Source: Hymenopellis radicata (taxonomy: Eukaryota > Basidiomycota > Agaricomycetes > Agaricales > Physalacriaceae). From it: a stretch of DNA of 26,390 nucleotides. Below the pieces are notes generated by a model, which worked only from the letters and a program-made list of their open reading frames with translations, had not been told where the DNA came from and ran no database searches. The position numbers and the translations under genes are program-made. Location: the NCBI GenBank assembly GCA_015501595.1, contig JADNRX010000695.1, forward strand, positions 1 to 26,390. Direction: 5' to 3'. Shown one piece after another: positions 1-9,706 of this stretch. Position 1 is the first letter of the stretch. Each line of letters starts with the position of its first letter.

Positions 1-388
1 CGGTACCATGCTTGACTTGACTTGAAACCAGGCAAGGTTGGGGAAAACGACGCGCAACTATCGCTACTGCACTGGAGGTTGATCAGCCAGCCAAAAGGAC
101 TCTCCTGTTGCGCGAATGATGTGTTTCAGATCGTATTCTACATCCTTGGTACAACTTTGGTATATGTTAACCAAGAGGACTTCGTCGTTGCATATTGTTG
201 AGGCCGTCACCCTTTTTACTGGCAACGAATTCCTGCATAGTTCTGGATCTCGCAAACGCCCCATGCAACCTTCTCAACCAACCTAATGTCGCCAAATCGG
301 GAAATAGAAGCAGCGTATATACAAAAGCCATCCGTGTCAGTTGGCTCCTTGCTTTTGCCCCCCTCTTTCATAGGCCTGCTATTCCGCC
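1..388. other. left-edge intergenic region and PL8 promoter
   Basis: I see no gene that I can support here. Short open frames exist on both strands, including one of 66 codons on the minus strand at 64-264, but none has a recognisable domain or splice pattern. The right half is the upstream region of the polysaccharide lyase gene and carries its probable TATA box at 316-321. Confidence 0.5.
316..321 (+). promoter_or_regulatory. probable TATA box of the PL8 gene
   Basis: TATATA lies 73 bp upstream of the proposed ATG at 389, a normal distance for a fungal core promoter. The assignment rests on sequence and position only. Confidence 0.45.
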
Positions 389-3292
389 ATGACTCGCCTT
401 TATGTTACAGCACTATGCCTCTATCTTCCCTTCCTACTCTTCAGCACTGTTTATTCTATGCACCACAACGGCTTGCACAGCTCTCGCAAAGCCAACGCAA
501 TTCGCCATAAACTAGCCGGTTTCCGGCAGAGTCTATTCCGAGCAAAGAAACAGCTATCTCCTCACGCGAAGACTCTACTATCAGTACTATGAAGGAGAAA
601 CGCGTAGCAGCCATTATTTCGTCTCTCTGCGGAGCCAACGACTCTACCGTCTCATCATGGTACGTTTCTCAGTTCACTACGCCCCCGGCTTTATCAATGG
701 TTTTAGGCTCTCGTCTCTCGGTGAAAATGGTCAATGGCCTGATGTAAACTATGCAACAGGTTGCGCCGCCCAACGGGCCAACTGGCCCGCTCAAGAACAC
801 TGGTCCCGAACAAGTGCAACCTCTTCCGTCTCTCAGTATCCTCCTTACTGATGACGCACTTACTCAGAAATTTTGGCCGGTGCATGGCACGGCGGATTGT
901 GTGGTTTGGATCAGTATGCTAATGACACGCGTACGCTCGACTCGATCCTGCTTGCCATGAAATGGTGGTTCGATCACGACTTCACCAATCCTGCCTGCCT
1001 AGACCATGGTGGTACCAATGCCCTTGTAACTCAACTGAAACTGCCATGTTCAATACGAACTGGTACAGTAATGTCGGTTCGCATTTTTCGAATTTGCTCA
1101 TTAAACTGACTTGTCCAGGTCATCGGCACGCCTATGCTTGTCATTCAAGCCTGTCTCCTAGTGGTAGACGTGCTTCCCCAGGAGTATCGCGACCACGGGG
1201 CTCTGATAGCGAGACGTTCATATGGAACATTCTCCTTCAAGCCTTCACCCGGATATTTATCTGGCGCGAATATTTTGGATGTTGCGAAAATTGGAATCGA
1301 TCTAGTCTGTTCACTCTTGACAATACTCTTCTGAGCGACGCGTACAGGCGTATTCACGAAGAGTTGGCTATACGTTCCGATGTAATGGCCGACGGTATCA
1401 GACCAGACGGCAGTTTCGGGTATTTTTCCTCCATTCTTACTGGCGAGATATATATGTCCTGACTACGACATGTTTTTTAGACAACACGGTGGTATCTTGT
1501 ACAACGGGAATTACGGTAAGCCGTCGTACTACTCGTTCCTTTCTTTAGCGTGAATTCTTTGTGTTAGGCAAGGACTAGTCAGTTTCAACGGTTCATTTCC
1601 TTGGCTTGAGTTCATAGTGGCCTATAGCTCTAACGACGTTGTCGACCTGGAAAGTTTGGCCTTGGGTACCGAGTTCTCAGCAGGCGACTCTGCCAGAACT
1701 GCGCTGAATACACTTTTTGATGGTGATCAATGGATGGTGTTTTTCAATACCGTCAGTCAAGTTTTCTATTGGGATTTCGTACGTGAGGTGTCGTTTCTTT
1801 ACAAGCGCATTTAGCTCACGTTGTGTATAGTCTGTTCTGGGGCGATTCATCAGCTTCCCGGTTGCTGATAAACAGTATGCTGCTATTCAACGCATCTCTT
1901 CTCGTTTCTCATTATCGTGTAGGGCAACTGGAGGTCTCCTTATGAATTTAACCGCCGTTTCACTACTGGGCGACGCTTGGAATTCAAGTGCCTTGCAGAC
2001 CTTTGGCAGCCTCAGCGATGACAGCAACACGGAGGGCGCCAACGCTGGGAAACTCGAAGGGAACCGGATGTTCTATAGCAATGATTATATGGTAAGTCCC
2101 TCCTCTTCCATCACACCCTCAGCTAACCTTCTATGTCCAGGTTCACCGGTCAAAAGGTTATGTCACAACGCTCAAAATGTATTCTTCAAGAACCAAGAAT
2201 ACCGAATGCACAAACTCGCAGAATGTTAGTGGGACGCGTTATCGGGCTCACCCTCAATAACTCACGTCTTTCTAGCCTTTCGGGTTTCATCTATCGGATG
2301 GTGTCGTGCACACTTACCAGCGCGGGACGGAATACGAGGACATATCTGCTGCATGGGATTGGGAAATGATTCCCGGAACGACAGTCGACTATGGCGGGAC
2401 GCCTTTGACGTGTGATCGAACTGGCTTCGTCGGGGTCTCCCCTTTCGTCGGTGGCGTGTCCACAGGTAATAGCGGCCTTGCGGTCATGCGATACACCAAT
2501 CCATACACCAAGGCCCTACGATGGCAGAAGGCATGGTTCTTCCTCGAGGATGATGTCCAACATGTTATGGTCTCCGATGTTGCATCAACTTCGAACAAAC
2601 CAGTGTATTCCATCCTTGACCAAAAACGACATTCGGGATCCATTGCGGTGAATTCGGAGGATGATATCCCATTCACTCAAGAACCCATGACACAAGCAAG
2701 CCCTTCTTCACTCTGGCACGACAATGTTGGCTATGTTTTCGATAGCAATAGCTCCGCCTCTTTGACCGTTCGAGTAGGCGAGAGAACGGGGGACTGGCAC
2801 GCGATAGGCATATCGAACCAACCCCCAGCGAAAGTGGATCTGTTCAGCGCATGGCTGGAGCATGACCCCCAAACCCTTGACACGCCAATCTCTTATTCTG
2901 TGTTCCCTGGCGTCGACTGCTATACCTTCCGTTGCAAAAGCCAAGAGTTTTCCCTCCGTTCAACGGTGAACGATGCTCATGTGTCTGCTATCTATCATGA
3001 ACCTCAGGATACGGCGATGGTCGCGTTTTGGGACTATGGCGGTGGATCTGCGACGTTGACAATTTCCACGGACTTGTGCATGGTGATCACTGCAACTCAC
3101 AACATTGCACTTATCTACGACCGCAGAAGTGAGACACTCTTCGTGTCGGATCCTTCGCAATCAGCAGACTCTGTAGAAGTCACGATTCTTCTTGTGAAGG
3201 AAGGGCAGGAGGATTGTCGAAAGGACGTGGTAGTGAAGTTGCCAAGAGACGGATTTGCGGGCGGCACCCAGATTGTACACTTAATGGCCTGA
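389..3292 (+). CDS. polysaccharide lyase family 8 (hyaluronate/chondroitin lyase-like), secreted; two frameshifts
   Basis: Predicted extracellular lyase that cleaves uronic-acid polysaccharides by beta-elimination. The first exon encodes a signal-peptide-like start (MTRLYVTALCLYLPFLLFST). Family blocks follow in order: GQWPDVNYATGC, NWPAQEHW, AGAWHGGL, FNTNWYSN, GANILDVAKIGID, DGIRPDGSFG, QHGGILYNGNYG, YWDFSVLGRF, EYEDISAAWDWEMIPGTT and a C-terminal beta-sandwich. The Asn/His/Tyr catalytic set of PL8 maps to NTNW and QHGGILYNGNY. Exons by frame and splice consensus: 389-448 (least certain), 532-659, 707-813, 868-1072, 1119-1419, 1481-1515, 1568-1577, 1628-1778, 1831-1874, 1923-2091, 2141-2224 and 2276-3292. 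One base is missing near 1017 and one near 1305; family similarity continues in the next frame at both places. The substrate cannot be read from sequence. It is either a working gene with sequencing errors or a young pseudogene. Confidence 0.9.
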
Positions 3293-3465
3293 ACGCATCT
3301 GGACGCATCTATTGTTATTTATCAACTATTTCAGTCCTCTGGCAGTGGCTTTATCACATTTAATTCACCATGCAAACAGTAAACCGCGTCGTAGTTTCAC
3401 AAAAATACAACAGAAGTCAAATAATACGTGTTCCGACATCGTAGATAATCACAAGTAAGCTAAAC

Positions 3466-4403
3466 CTAGAACCCTTGCTGTTCACCACCGTAGCCATCAG
3501 CGGCAGGGTACGTAGCATCCTGGGCTGGGTAGGCCTCCTCTACGGGAGCGGCTATGGGAATCGAGACGGGCTCGCGTTGCTCAGACTGCGGTTCGGAGAT
3601 GATTTTGTCGACAGGAGGCTCAAGAATTTGCACAGAGTCAGGTAGAGGCTTCTTGGGACCAATAAGACCTTCTGGGTCCCATCCCTTCATACTGCAAGAA
3701 GATGTAAGCAATCCTAGTCGATGGCAACGAAGAAGACCACGTACATCTTGACTTTGATACCGAGGACACCCTGTCTTAACAGGACGTGACGGACGGCAAA
3801 GTCAACGAAATCGACGGCGGGTTGACCGGAGTGGATCATGAAGCCATCGGTGAACTTCATGGATTTGGCACGAGCAGCGCGGAGCTTGCCAGAAACGACG
3901 ACCTCGCAACCCTTGGCGCCGGATTCCATGACGAATCGGAGGACACCATAGCAGGCACTAGGCAAGTATGGGTCATGATAGAGAGATATCGAAGATCATA
4001 ACGCACCGACGGACAGCAAGACCACCGAGGAGCTTGTACCTCAAACTCTCGCATTGAGCAATAGCAGAGAGACCGCGGTATTGCACCTTCTCGGCGTAGA
4101 GTTCAAGGGAGTTTTCGGGGAATTTGAATCGCTTCTGGACGAGGGCAGTCAGCTCGCGAATGCGGCGACCCTTCTCGCCCAAAACTTCTTGGGTGTGCGT
4201 CGCACGGATGATAATCTGTAGGTTTGTTCATTCCATGTCCAACAGAGACGACGACGACGAACCTCAGTGCGGGCGTGGGTGACACGAACATCACAGCCGG
4301 AGTAGCCCTCCTCTGCGAGCTCGCGGGTGAAGAACTCGTTGAGTTCAGCGCGGAAAACACCGTCAGCGACGAACTTTCTCTTTTTGCTGATAGCGGTGGC
4401 CAT
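3466..4403 (-). CDS. RPS3: 40S ribosomal protein uS3
   Basis: Small-subunit ribosomal protein at the mRNA entry channel. Four exons join cleanly: 4403-4263, 4215-4007, 3957-3745 and 3691-3466, with introns of 47, 49 and 53 bp, giving 262 residues, the usual length for fungi. It starts [20 protein letters not shown]. The type 2 KH domain includes the [10 protein letters not shown] loop (about residues 60-70), and the conserved second domain runs through [20 protein letters not shown] and [20 protein letters not shown]. The C-terminal tail is long, acidic and Pro-rich, as in other fungi. No frame problem is seen. The promoter lies in 4404-4560 and is shared with a divergent + strand TATA box. 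This is an unambiguous call. Confidence 0.97.
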
Positions 4404-4451
4404 TTTGTTGGTGGGCGATTAGGGAGATCAGTACGACTGGGCGGCGGCGAG

Positions 4452-4457
4452 TATATA
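4452..4457 (-). promoter_or_regulatory. probable TATA box of RPS3
   Basis: On the minus strand TATATA lies about 49 bp upstream of the RPS3 ATG. The placement fits a core promoter; there is no other evidence. Confidence 0.4.
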
Positions 4458-4530
4458 CCTCGACGACACTGAAGTGATCGATTTGGGGTGGCTTGGATAT
4501 AGACAGTTGGCTCGCTTTTTGCCGGGGTGC

Positions 4531-4805
4531 CACGTGTTAGAGCCCTATAAAGACTCCATTTTTTTTGTCTTTGTTTCTTACCACCGACCTCTTTCTTCTC
4601 TCTCTTTCCCAATTCTCTTGGTAAGTCTTTCTTCGTTTGCGGCGTTCTTTCGTATACACATGACGAGTGTTGTTTTCAACCCATTGGCACCTCTTAGTCG
4701 AATTGCGCCCTCAAGTTTTACTTGTGTGGATCACTGACATGAATGACTGTTCTGATTTTCCCTCTTCGCCTACCTGCATATTCTCCTTACTGACTCCTTC
4801 CTCAG
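4531..4805 (+). promoter_or_regulatory. divergent + strand promoter with leader and spliceable, ORF-less region
   Basis: A CACGTG E-box at 4531-4536 is followed by TATAAA at 4546-4551. Next comes a pyrimidine-rich leader (about 4570-4620) ending in a strong donor GTAAGT at 4621. A pyrimidine-rich tract ending in CAG at 4803-4805 could be the acceptor, giving a 185-bp intron. No ORF follows on the + strand before the thiolase gene, which is antisense. This could be the 5' end of a non-coding transcript such as a snoRNA host, or a lost gene. I found no convincing box C/D or H/ACA pair. Confidence 0.35.
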
Positions 4806-5132
4806 GCCTCTATTTCTCGGAGTACATTCAGTAAATACATACATGTACGCGTTTGAATGCACTGCTGGTGGAATTATTTTGTCACCGTCCATTGTGTCCT
4901 TGCAAGGCCTTACGATAACGAAATGATATTTTTGAAGTCAGCTCCTCTCGACGCGTCTTTCATGTAACAAGGGTCAAGTCCAAGGATAGATCTGTTCTGA
5001 GCATTTTCACTAGGGCTCAGCGCTCAGGCTTCAGTGTTGCAATTGTGAATTTCATCAAGTCGTCAACGCGCTGCATCTCTGAAGCCAGGTCGATATTATT
5101 GTACAATGCTTATCCGTAATCCCAGGTAGTTC
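4806..5132. other. intergenic, no gene seen
   Basis: There is no ORF of note on either strand between the putative + strand leader and the stop of the thiolase gene. It presumably holds the thiolase 3' UTR on the minus strand and, if it exists, the body of the ORF-less transcript. Confidence 0.4.
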
Positions 5133-6656
5133 TTAGTGCGCCTCGTTGACAAACACACCCGCCGCTCCCATGCCCGATCCTATACACATACTAGTCATCA
5201 AGACCTGCTTATTTGTACGTTTCAATTCTGCGAGACCAGTGACAACTTGGCGGACTCCAGCTGTGGCGCACGTTAATGGCGAGTGATAGAATATTGAGAA
5301 ATGCACTTACTCATTCCAAGAGGATGCGATATGGCAATTGAGCCGCCGTTCGGGTTGATCTTGTCAAGGGAGATACCAAGATCCTCCACGCAGTACGCGA
5401 ATTGAGAAGCGAAGGCCTCGTTGATCTCGAAAGGAATCAGACGTTGTAACAGACCGTGAAAACAGACTCTTACCTCATAGACATCAATATCTTCCTTGGT
5501 TAAACCGAGCTGCTCAAGGAGCTTAGGAATAGCATAGACCGGCGCGATACCCATGTATTTGGGTTCAACTCCAACGACGGATGTTCCCACCCACTTGCCA
5601 ATGATGTTCATACCCTCCTTTTCAGCGTTTGCACGCGTTGTCATTACACATAACGCAGCGCCGTCACCGATACCACTCGCATTTCCAGCAGTAGTCGACG
5701 GATCCGCGCCCCAGTTAGGGAACACAGGCTTCAGCCCCGCCAGAGATTCGGCAGTCGTGGTAAGACGAATGGTATCATCTTCGGTGAGAACTTTGTCGCC
5801 AATTTGAATGGGAATAATCTCATCCTTGAAGACACCGTTCTTGAAGGCCTTAAGAGTATGATTAGATTCCGTGAGTTTGCTGTGTCCGACGCGCGCGTAC
5901 CTTTATGGCGCGGGAGTGAGAAATGATCGCATATTCGTCCTGTTTCTGTCGCGACACCTTGTAGTTTTCGGCGACCATTTCTGATGTCCATCCCATAGGC
6001 TACAAACTAGTCAAGGAGAGGGCGCTCGGCGCAAGAATGATGCATACCTTGATACAGTCTTGTGGTTCAGCGGATCCTGCAACTACTTCTGAGATTTTAG
6101 GGTCCGGCCGGGGACTTTGAACGGTGAGACAGGAAGAGAAAGAATACACGAAAGCGCGTACTCGTTACTCATGCTCTCGACGCCGACGGCAAGACCGAGC
6201 GTAACCTCACCAGACTTGATGGCATGTGCCATGTTCCGTATGGCCATGAGACCAGATGAACAGAGGCGGTTGACGGTCGATATCGGAACATGGTTGGGTA
6301 TACCAGCTGCCAGTGCAGCTGACCGGGAGATGTACAGAGGCGAGGGAGGATGGCAGACGCCTGCGACATTTTAATGTTCAGCGATAGTAGATGACATTTG
6401 TTGACTGCGTACCAACACAAATGTCTTCAATCTTAGAAGGATCCAAAGAGGTCGCTTTGAGGGACTCCTTGAAGAGGCCGTGCAGTATTTCGTCGACGGG
6501 TGCATCCTTCAGCTGGCCCTTCTTCGCGCGACCCATAGCAGTCCGTTTAGCAAACGTTATAACCACATCGTCCGGGTTTTTCTGCAAGATGGCTGCTAAT
6601 CCGCGCGGTACATTTGTGCTCGCTGCGCGCGACGCGATCCGGATGGGTGAGAGCAT
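5133..6656 (-). CDS. POT1: 3-ketoacyl-CoA thiolase (acetyl-CoA acyltransferase)
   Basis: Catalyses the last step of fatty-acid beta-oxidation, 3-ketoacyl-CoA plus CoA giving acyl-CoA plus acetyl-CoA. Seven exons (6656-6413, 6360-6162, 6114-6048, 5999-5901, 5848-5474, 5425-5311, 5260-5133) join in phase with introns of 47-52 bp and give 408 residues, the normal length. The nucleophile is in VNRLCSSGLMAIR (about Cys115). NEAFASQFAY and the NPNGG...SHPLGMTG block (about His362) are present, as is the second catalytic Cys in MCIGSGMGAAG (about Cys392). The usual GHP is SHP here. The order and the NPDDVVITFAKRT start resemble peroxisomal POT1-type enzymes, but the first 25 residues are basic and lack a clear PTS2, so the compartment is open. 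Confidence 0.95.
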
Positions 6657-7000
6657 TGTGTTACCCCAGTTGACCCCAGATGACCTTTATAACGCCGGAC
6701 GATAGTTATTCCGCTCAATCTCCCCTTTCTCCTCCCTCGGATATATTCGGAATACTTACAGCAGTGTATCGTGTCGGGGATACAACGCGCTAGTTCATGT
6801 TCAGTGTAGGAGGTGTAAACGAAGTGGTGTCCAAACATGGAAGGTAAACGGACCAATCAGGTTCAAGCAAAATATGTGGCGTATATTTCTTCTAGCTCTC
6901 TTGACCTTGTTCCTTTACGATGCAGGAAACGTAAAACTACGTCAATTAACACTTTTAGTGTATATGATATGGATGCTACCACACTCTCTCCCTGGACCAT
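6657..7000. other. intergenic between thiolase and bL32m genes
   Basis: This stretch holds the upstream region of the thiolase gene and the 3' UTR of the bL32m gene, both on the minus strand. A + strand open frame passes through from 6874, but it is a chance frame lying opposite the bL32m gene. I see no other gene. Confidence 0.5.
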
Positions 7001-7406
7001 TCACCGCAAATCGGGCATCTTCTTCCACAGCCGTTTCAGGAATGAATAACAATTTGGGCACAGATTATGGGCTAGCTTTGGCGTCCCACATGCCGAGCAG
7101 TTCACGATGTCTGTTAAGGCGTCAACGCGGTTATATGAGAAAACTTCAAATAGACATACTCTGCTTGTCCTTGAGGCCCTTGTTGGCGCTACGCATTGAT
7201 TTACGCGAATGTGAGACCTTCTTCTTCGGTACTGCACGTAAAATAGCAGGGAAAAGCGTCTCCCAGATGGACGGGAATGAGGCAATGTGCCATGAAGCAC
7301 CGAGAAACGATGGGCTGGCCGTGCCGAGGAAAAGAGGGCGGAGGAGTGGTGTTTTGAATATATTAGGCAGTATCCATCGCGCCTGTTGCAGCGCCAGCGA
7401 TGCCAT
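7001..7406 (-). CDS. MRPL32: mitochondrial large-subunit ribosomal protein bL32m
   Basis: Two exons (7406-7160 and 7110-7001) with a 49-bp intron give 118 residues. The first ~45 residues look like a mitochondrial presequence: basic and hydrophobic, MASLALQQARWILPNIFKTP. The core AVPKKKVSHSRKSMRSANKG is the bL32 signature. It is followed by the zinc-binding pattern CSACGTPKLAHNLCPNC with both CxxC pairs intact. The tail after the zinc motif is short and ends in PDLR. Transcription is divergent from the complex I gene starting at 7499; the two ATGs are 92 bp apart. No frame problem is seen. Confidence 0.93.
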
Positions 7407-7498
7407 GGTGTCGCAGCGCCCTTCCTCGTTGAAAAGTTTAGTCCAAGTTGGGTACTGCCTAATTGGGAATCGGCCACAACCGTTCTCCACCCACCACC
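7407..7498. promoter_or_regulatory. bidirectional promoter of bL32m and NDUFA5 genes
   Basis: Only 92 bp separate the two divergent start codons, so this stretch must hold both 5' UTRs and at least part of both promoters. Both products are nuclear-encoded mitochondrial proteins, which suggests co-expression. I do not see a clear TATA box. Confidence 0.5.
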
Positions 7499-7941
7499 AT
7501 GTTCCGTTGCACACGTCCTCTGCTCAATGTCGTCAAAACGACAACAGGACTGACCGGCCTCAAAGTGCATCCAAACCCCTCCCAGACCTGGCAGCGGCGT
7601 GTGAGAAAACCCTTGCCGTCCTCAACAACATTCCTGCTACCTCTGTCTATCGACAAGGTGCCGAAGCCCTTGCTCTCCGCAAACTCGACATCATCAAGGC
7701 CGCTAACGGAGACATCGCTGCTGTGGAGAAGCAGTTGAATGAAGGGCAGATTGAAGAGTCGCTGCTCATCGCGACAGACGAGCTCAGTCTCGCGTCAAAG
7801 ATGGTTGAATGGAAGGCGTGCGTACTTGCTTGCTCGACCTCTCACCGTCACGCTATGCTTAACTGTGGACAGATGGAACCTTTGGAGGAGAAACCAGAAC
7901 CGGGTCAATGGGAATACTTTGGCCAGACCACTTCGTCATGA
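7499..7941 (+). CDS. NDUFA5: NADH:ubiquinone oxidoreductase subunit NDUFA5 (complex I B13 / 29.9 kDa family); frameshifted
   Basis: Accessory subunit on the peripheral arm of mitochondrial complex I. Family blocks are MFRCTRPLL, TTGLTGLKVHPNP, AACEKTLAVLNNIPATSVYRQ, ALRKLDIIKAANGDIAAVEKQ, GQIEESLLIATDELSLASKM, VEWKA and EPLEEKPEPGQWEYF. The start block is in one frame and everything from LAAACEKTL onward is in the next. The break falls in the C run at 7576-7579, which appears one C short. A second irregularity sits at the intron. The best donor is GTGCGT at 7818 with acceptor at 7872, but then the expected WEPL junction needs one more G at 7875-7876. The donor at 7822 keeps the frame but replaces the conserved Trp. 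About 123 residues are expected. An essential gene broken this way points to sequence errors. Confidence 0.88.
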
Positions 7942-8308
7942 CGCATTGACATCGGTGTATAACAATGATAGAGAATACGACGTTCTCCGCGAAATCACCT
8001 CTAAGCCATACGGCGGAAGGACTGCAACATCCTGAGATTCTTATGGCGAGGCAGATAGCGCCTTTCAAAAGGCGGGCTATCGGTCACGTATCCTCACTCC
8101 CTTGTCAAAGTGGCTTCACTTGCAGTGTTCGAAGTCTTACAGTTACTCCGCGGTTTCTGAACCATTCAAACCCCGTGATATAGAGGGAAGGAATGTGGAT
8201 CGCGATAGGCCGTCTACCTTCGATCGGGGAGGTGAACGTTGGCGCAACGCGACAACCTGTACGCAAACATTGTGGTATTCCGTTTTCTAGCTTTTACTTG
8301 TTCTCACA
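7942..8308. other. intergenic, no gene seen
   Basis: Short chance frames only. This stretch presumably contains the NDUFA5 3' UTR and upstream sequence of the unrecognised ORFs that follow. Confidence 0.4.
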
Positions 8309-9140
8309 ATGTCTGAGCCCGAACCAAAGGTAGTACTCGGACAGGATGGTGCTCATTATTTACCAGAAGCGCGCCGCGAGTATATTTGGTTCATGACCGA
8401 TTTTCTCGGGAGGGAAGAAACGGTACAGTATTGCTTTACCCCATGCATCCTACAGACTTCTCGGTCTACTTTTCTTTCTCGGAGATGTCTGATGCTGCCT
8501 GGGGATTCGTACACCGGATGCGTAATCTCTTGACATAACTTCTTCCCATTTCAAGTGCATCTTCCTTTTAACCCAGTCATCGCCAGATTGCATTACGGAC
8601 TTTTGACAACAGATGTCTGCCTTGCATTTGCCATCCCATCCGTGTCATGACCACCAGTCATTATGCGATTTATTTCCGATGCATTCATATCTTGGCCCTA
8701 GCTTTCGAAATTTTCCAGTATATGCCGGGGAACCCCTCTCCACTCGACTAGTCGATGCGATGAAGAAAGTTACTCCGTACTTGTATACAGTGGAACACTG
8801 CACGATCGCTGAAGCAGCAGACAATTGGGTTCAAAGTCGCGATGCGGTATGAAAGGCTATCGCCAGATTTTGGCTGCGTACCTGGAGTTGAAAGCGAGAG
8901 CCGAGGTTGTATGACATACGAACGAAGTATTCTCAGCCTGGCCAAACGTACTCGGGTTGTGCTGATAAAACAGTGTGTCTCTTTTCTATTCGTTTATGGA
9001 TCTGAGTATCCCTGTAGCGCTATCGGAAAGGTTTTTCTAATACAAACTCGATGGTATGCCCAGGATGCAATTGGTACTACTGTCAGAGCGAGACACATCT
9101 GGGTAGACGTTCAGATTCCTCAACTCAGCATGGAAAGTTA
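8309..9140 (+). CDS. unrecognised, probably broken or multi-exon gene
   Basis: Several protein-like pieces follow one another on the + strand in changing frames. The first starts at 8309 (MSEPEPKVVLGQDGAHYL, then REYIWFMTDFLG). The next is around 8550-8640 (VHLPFNPVIARLHYGLLTTD). A third spans about 8680-8845 (LVDAMKKVTPYLYTVEHC, AEAADNWVQSRDA). A fourth, about 8845-8910, contains GYRQILAAYLELKARAEV. They may be exons of one gene, with introns around 8422-8540 and later, or the debris of a decayed gene. I do not recognise a family and could not build one consistent exon chain. The coordinates only mark the extent of the fragments. Confidence 0.25.
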
Positions 9141-9706
9141 GTATAATTCATATCTCCATATAACACCGGGCCCACTGGTATTTTAATAAGGCACGTAGTT
9201 CGTATGCTCAACTCTCCTTCTATCGTATTGACATTGCGGAGACAGATCGTCCGAACTTCCATAGCTTGTCATAAGAGCGTAGTCAATGCAGCGCTTCATG
9301 GTCAATCGACGGAAGACCGAAGTGGCGATGGACGACGTCGCCAATAGCACTTGTCGAGACTCAAAGGCGCAGGACTATACAAGCTTGAGTGACGTCTCTG
9401 CGTTTGGTACCTTGAAATCGCCGCACACTTTGTGATTGAACAAGCCAAGTCGCTGCCGCTCTAGACGGCCCGCTGGTATGTGCTGTTCTTAGTGAATTGC
9501 ATCTGCGATCCGCAAACCAAGGACACAAGGTACCTGCTCGCTCACCAACTACGGCCAGATTTCCAATGTTATGAACCTCATCATTGGCTCCGCGTTTGAC
9601 CACGCTACAAGCGCATAACAAGCCCGAACTGTGACGCTACGACTGGACGTAGGAATGCATCCTGTCATCTCGCGAGCCATTTAGCTAACGGTCTGCGTTT
9701 ATAAAG
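9141..9706. other. intergenic, no gene seen
   Basis: 566 bp with only chance frames, including an 86-codon minus-strand frame at 9361-9621 without a recognisable domain. TATAAA at 9700-9705 touches the ATG of the next gene and is too close to serve it. Confidence 0.35.

Noticed and set aside
4103..4612. 169-codon minus-strand open frame across the uS3 start
   Set aside because: A shadow of uS3 exons and promoter in another frame; the uS3 exon chain explains the coding signal.
4738..4800. Possible box C/D snoRNA in the ORF-less intron next to uS3
   Set aside because: ATGAATGA and several CTGA motifs are present, but there is no proper RTGATGA box and no terminal stem.
7001..7570. 189-codon minus-strand open frame containing the bL32m zinc motif
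   Set aside because: The zinc-motif part is exon 2 of bL32m. The upstream part is read-through of the intron and the antisense of NDUFA5; the true first exon is in another frame.
6874..7941. 355-codon + strand open frame
   Set aside because: Only its last part, from about 7580, is real (NDUFA5 in the corrected frame). The rest runs opposite the bL32m gene and through the promoter, and has no domain.
9700..9705. TATAAA as core promoter of the F-box gene at 9707
   Set aside because: It ends one base before the ATG, which leaves no room for a transcription start; treated as chance.
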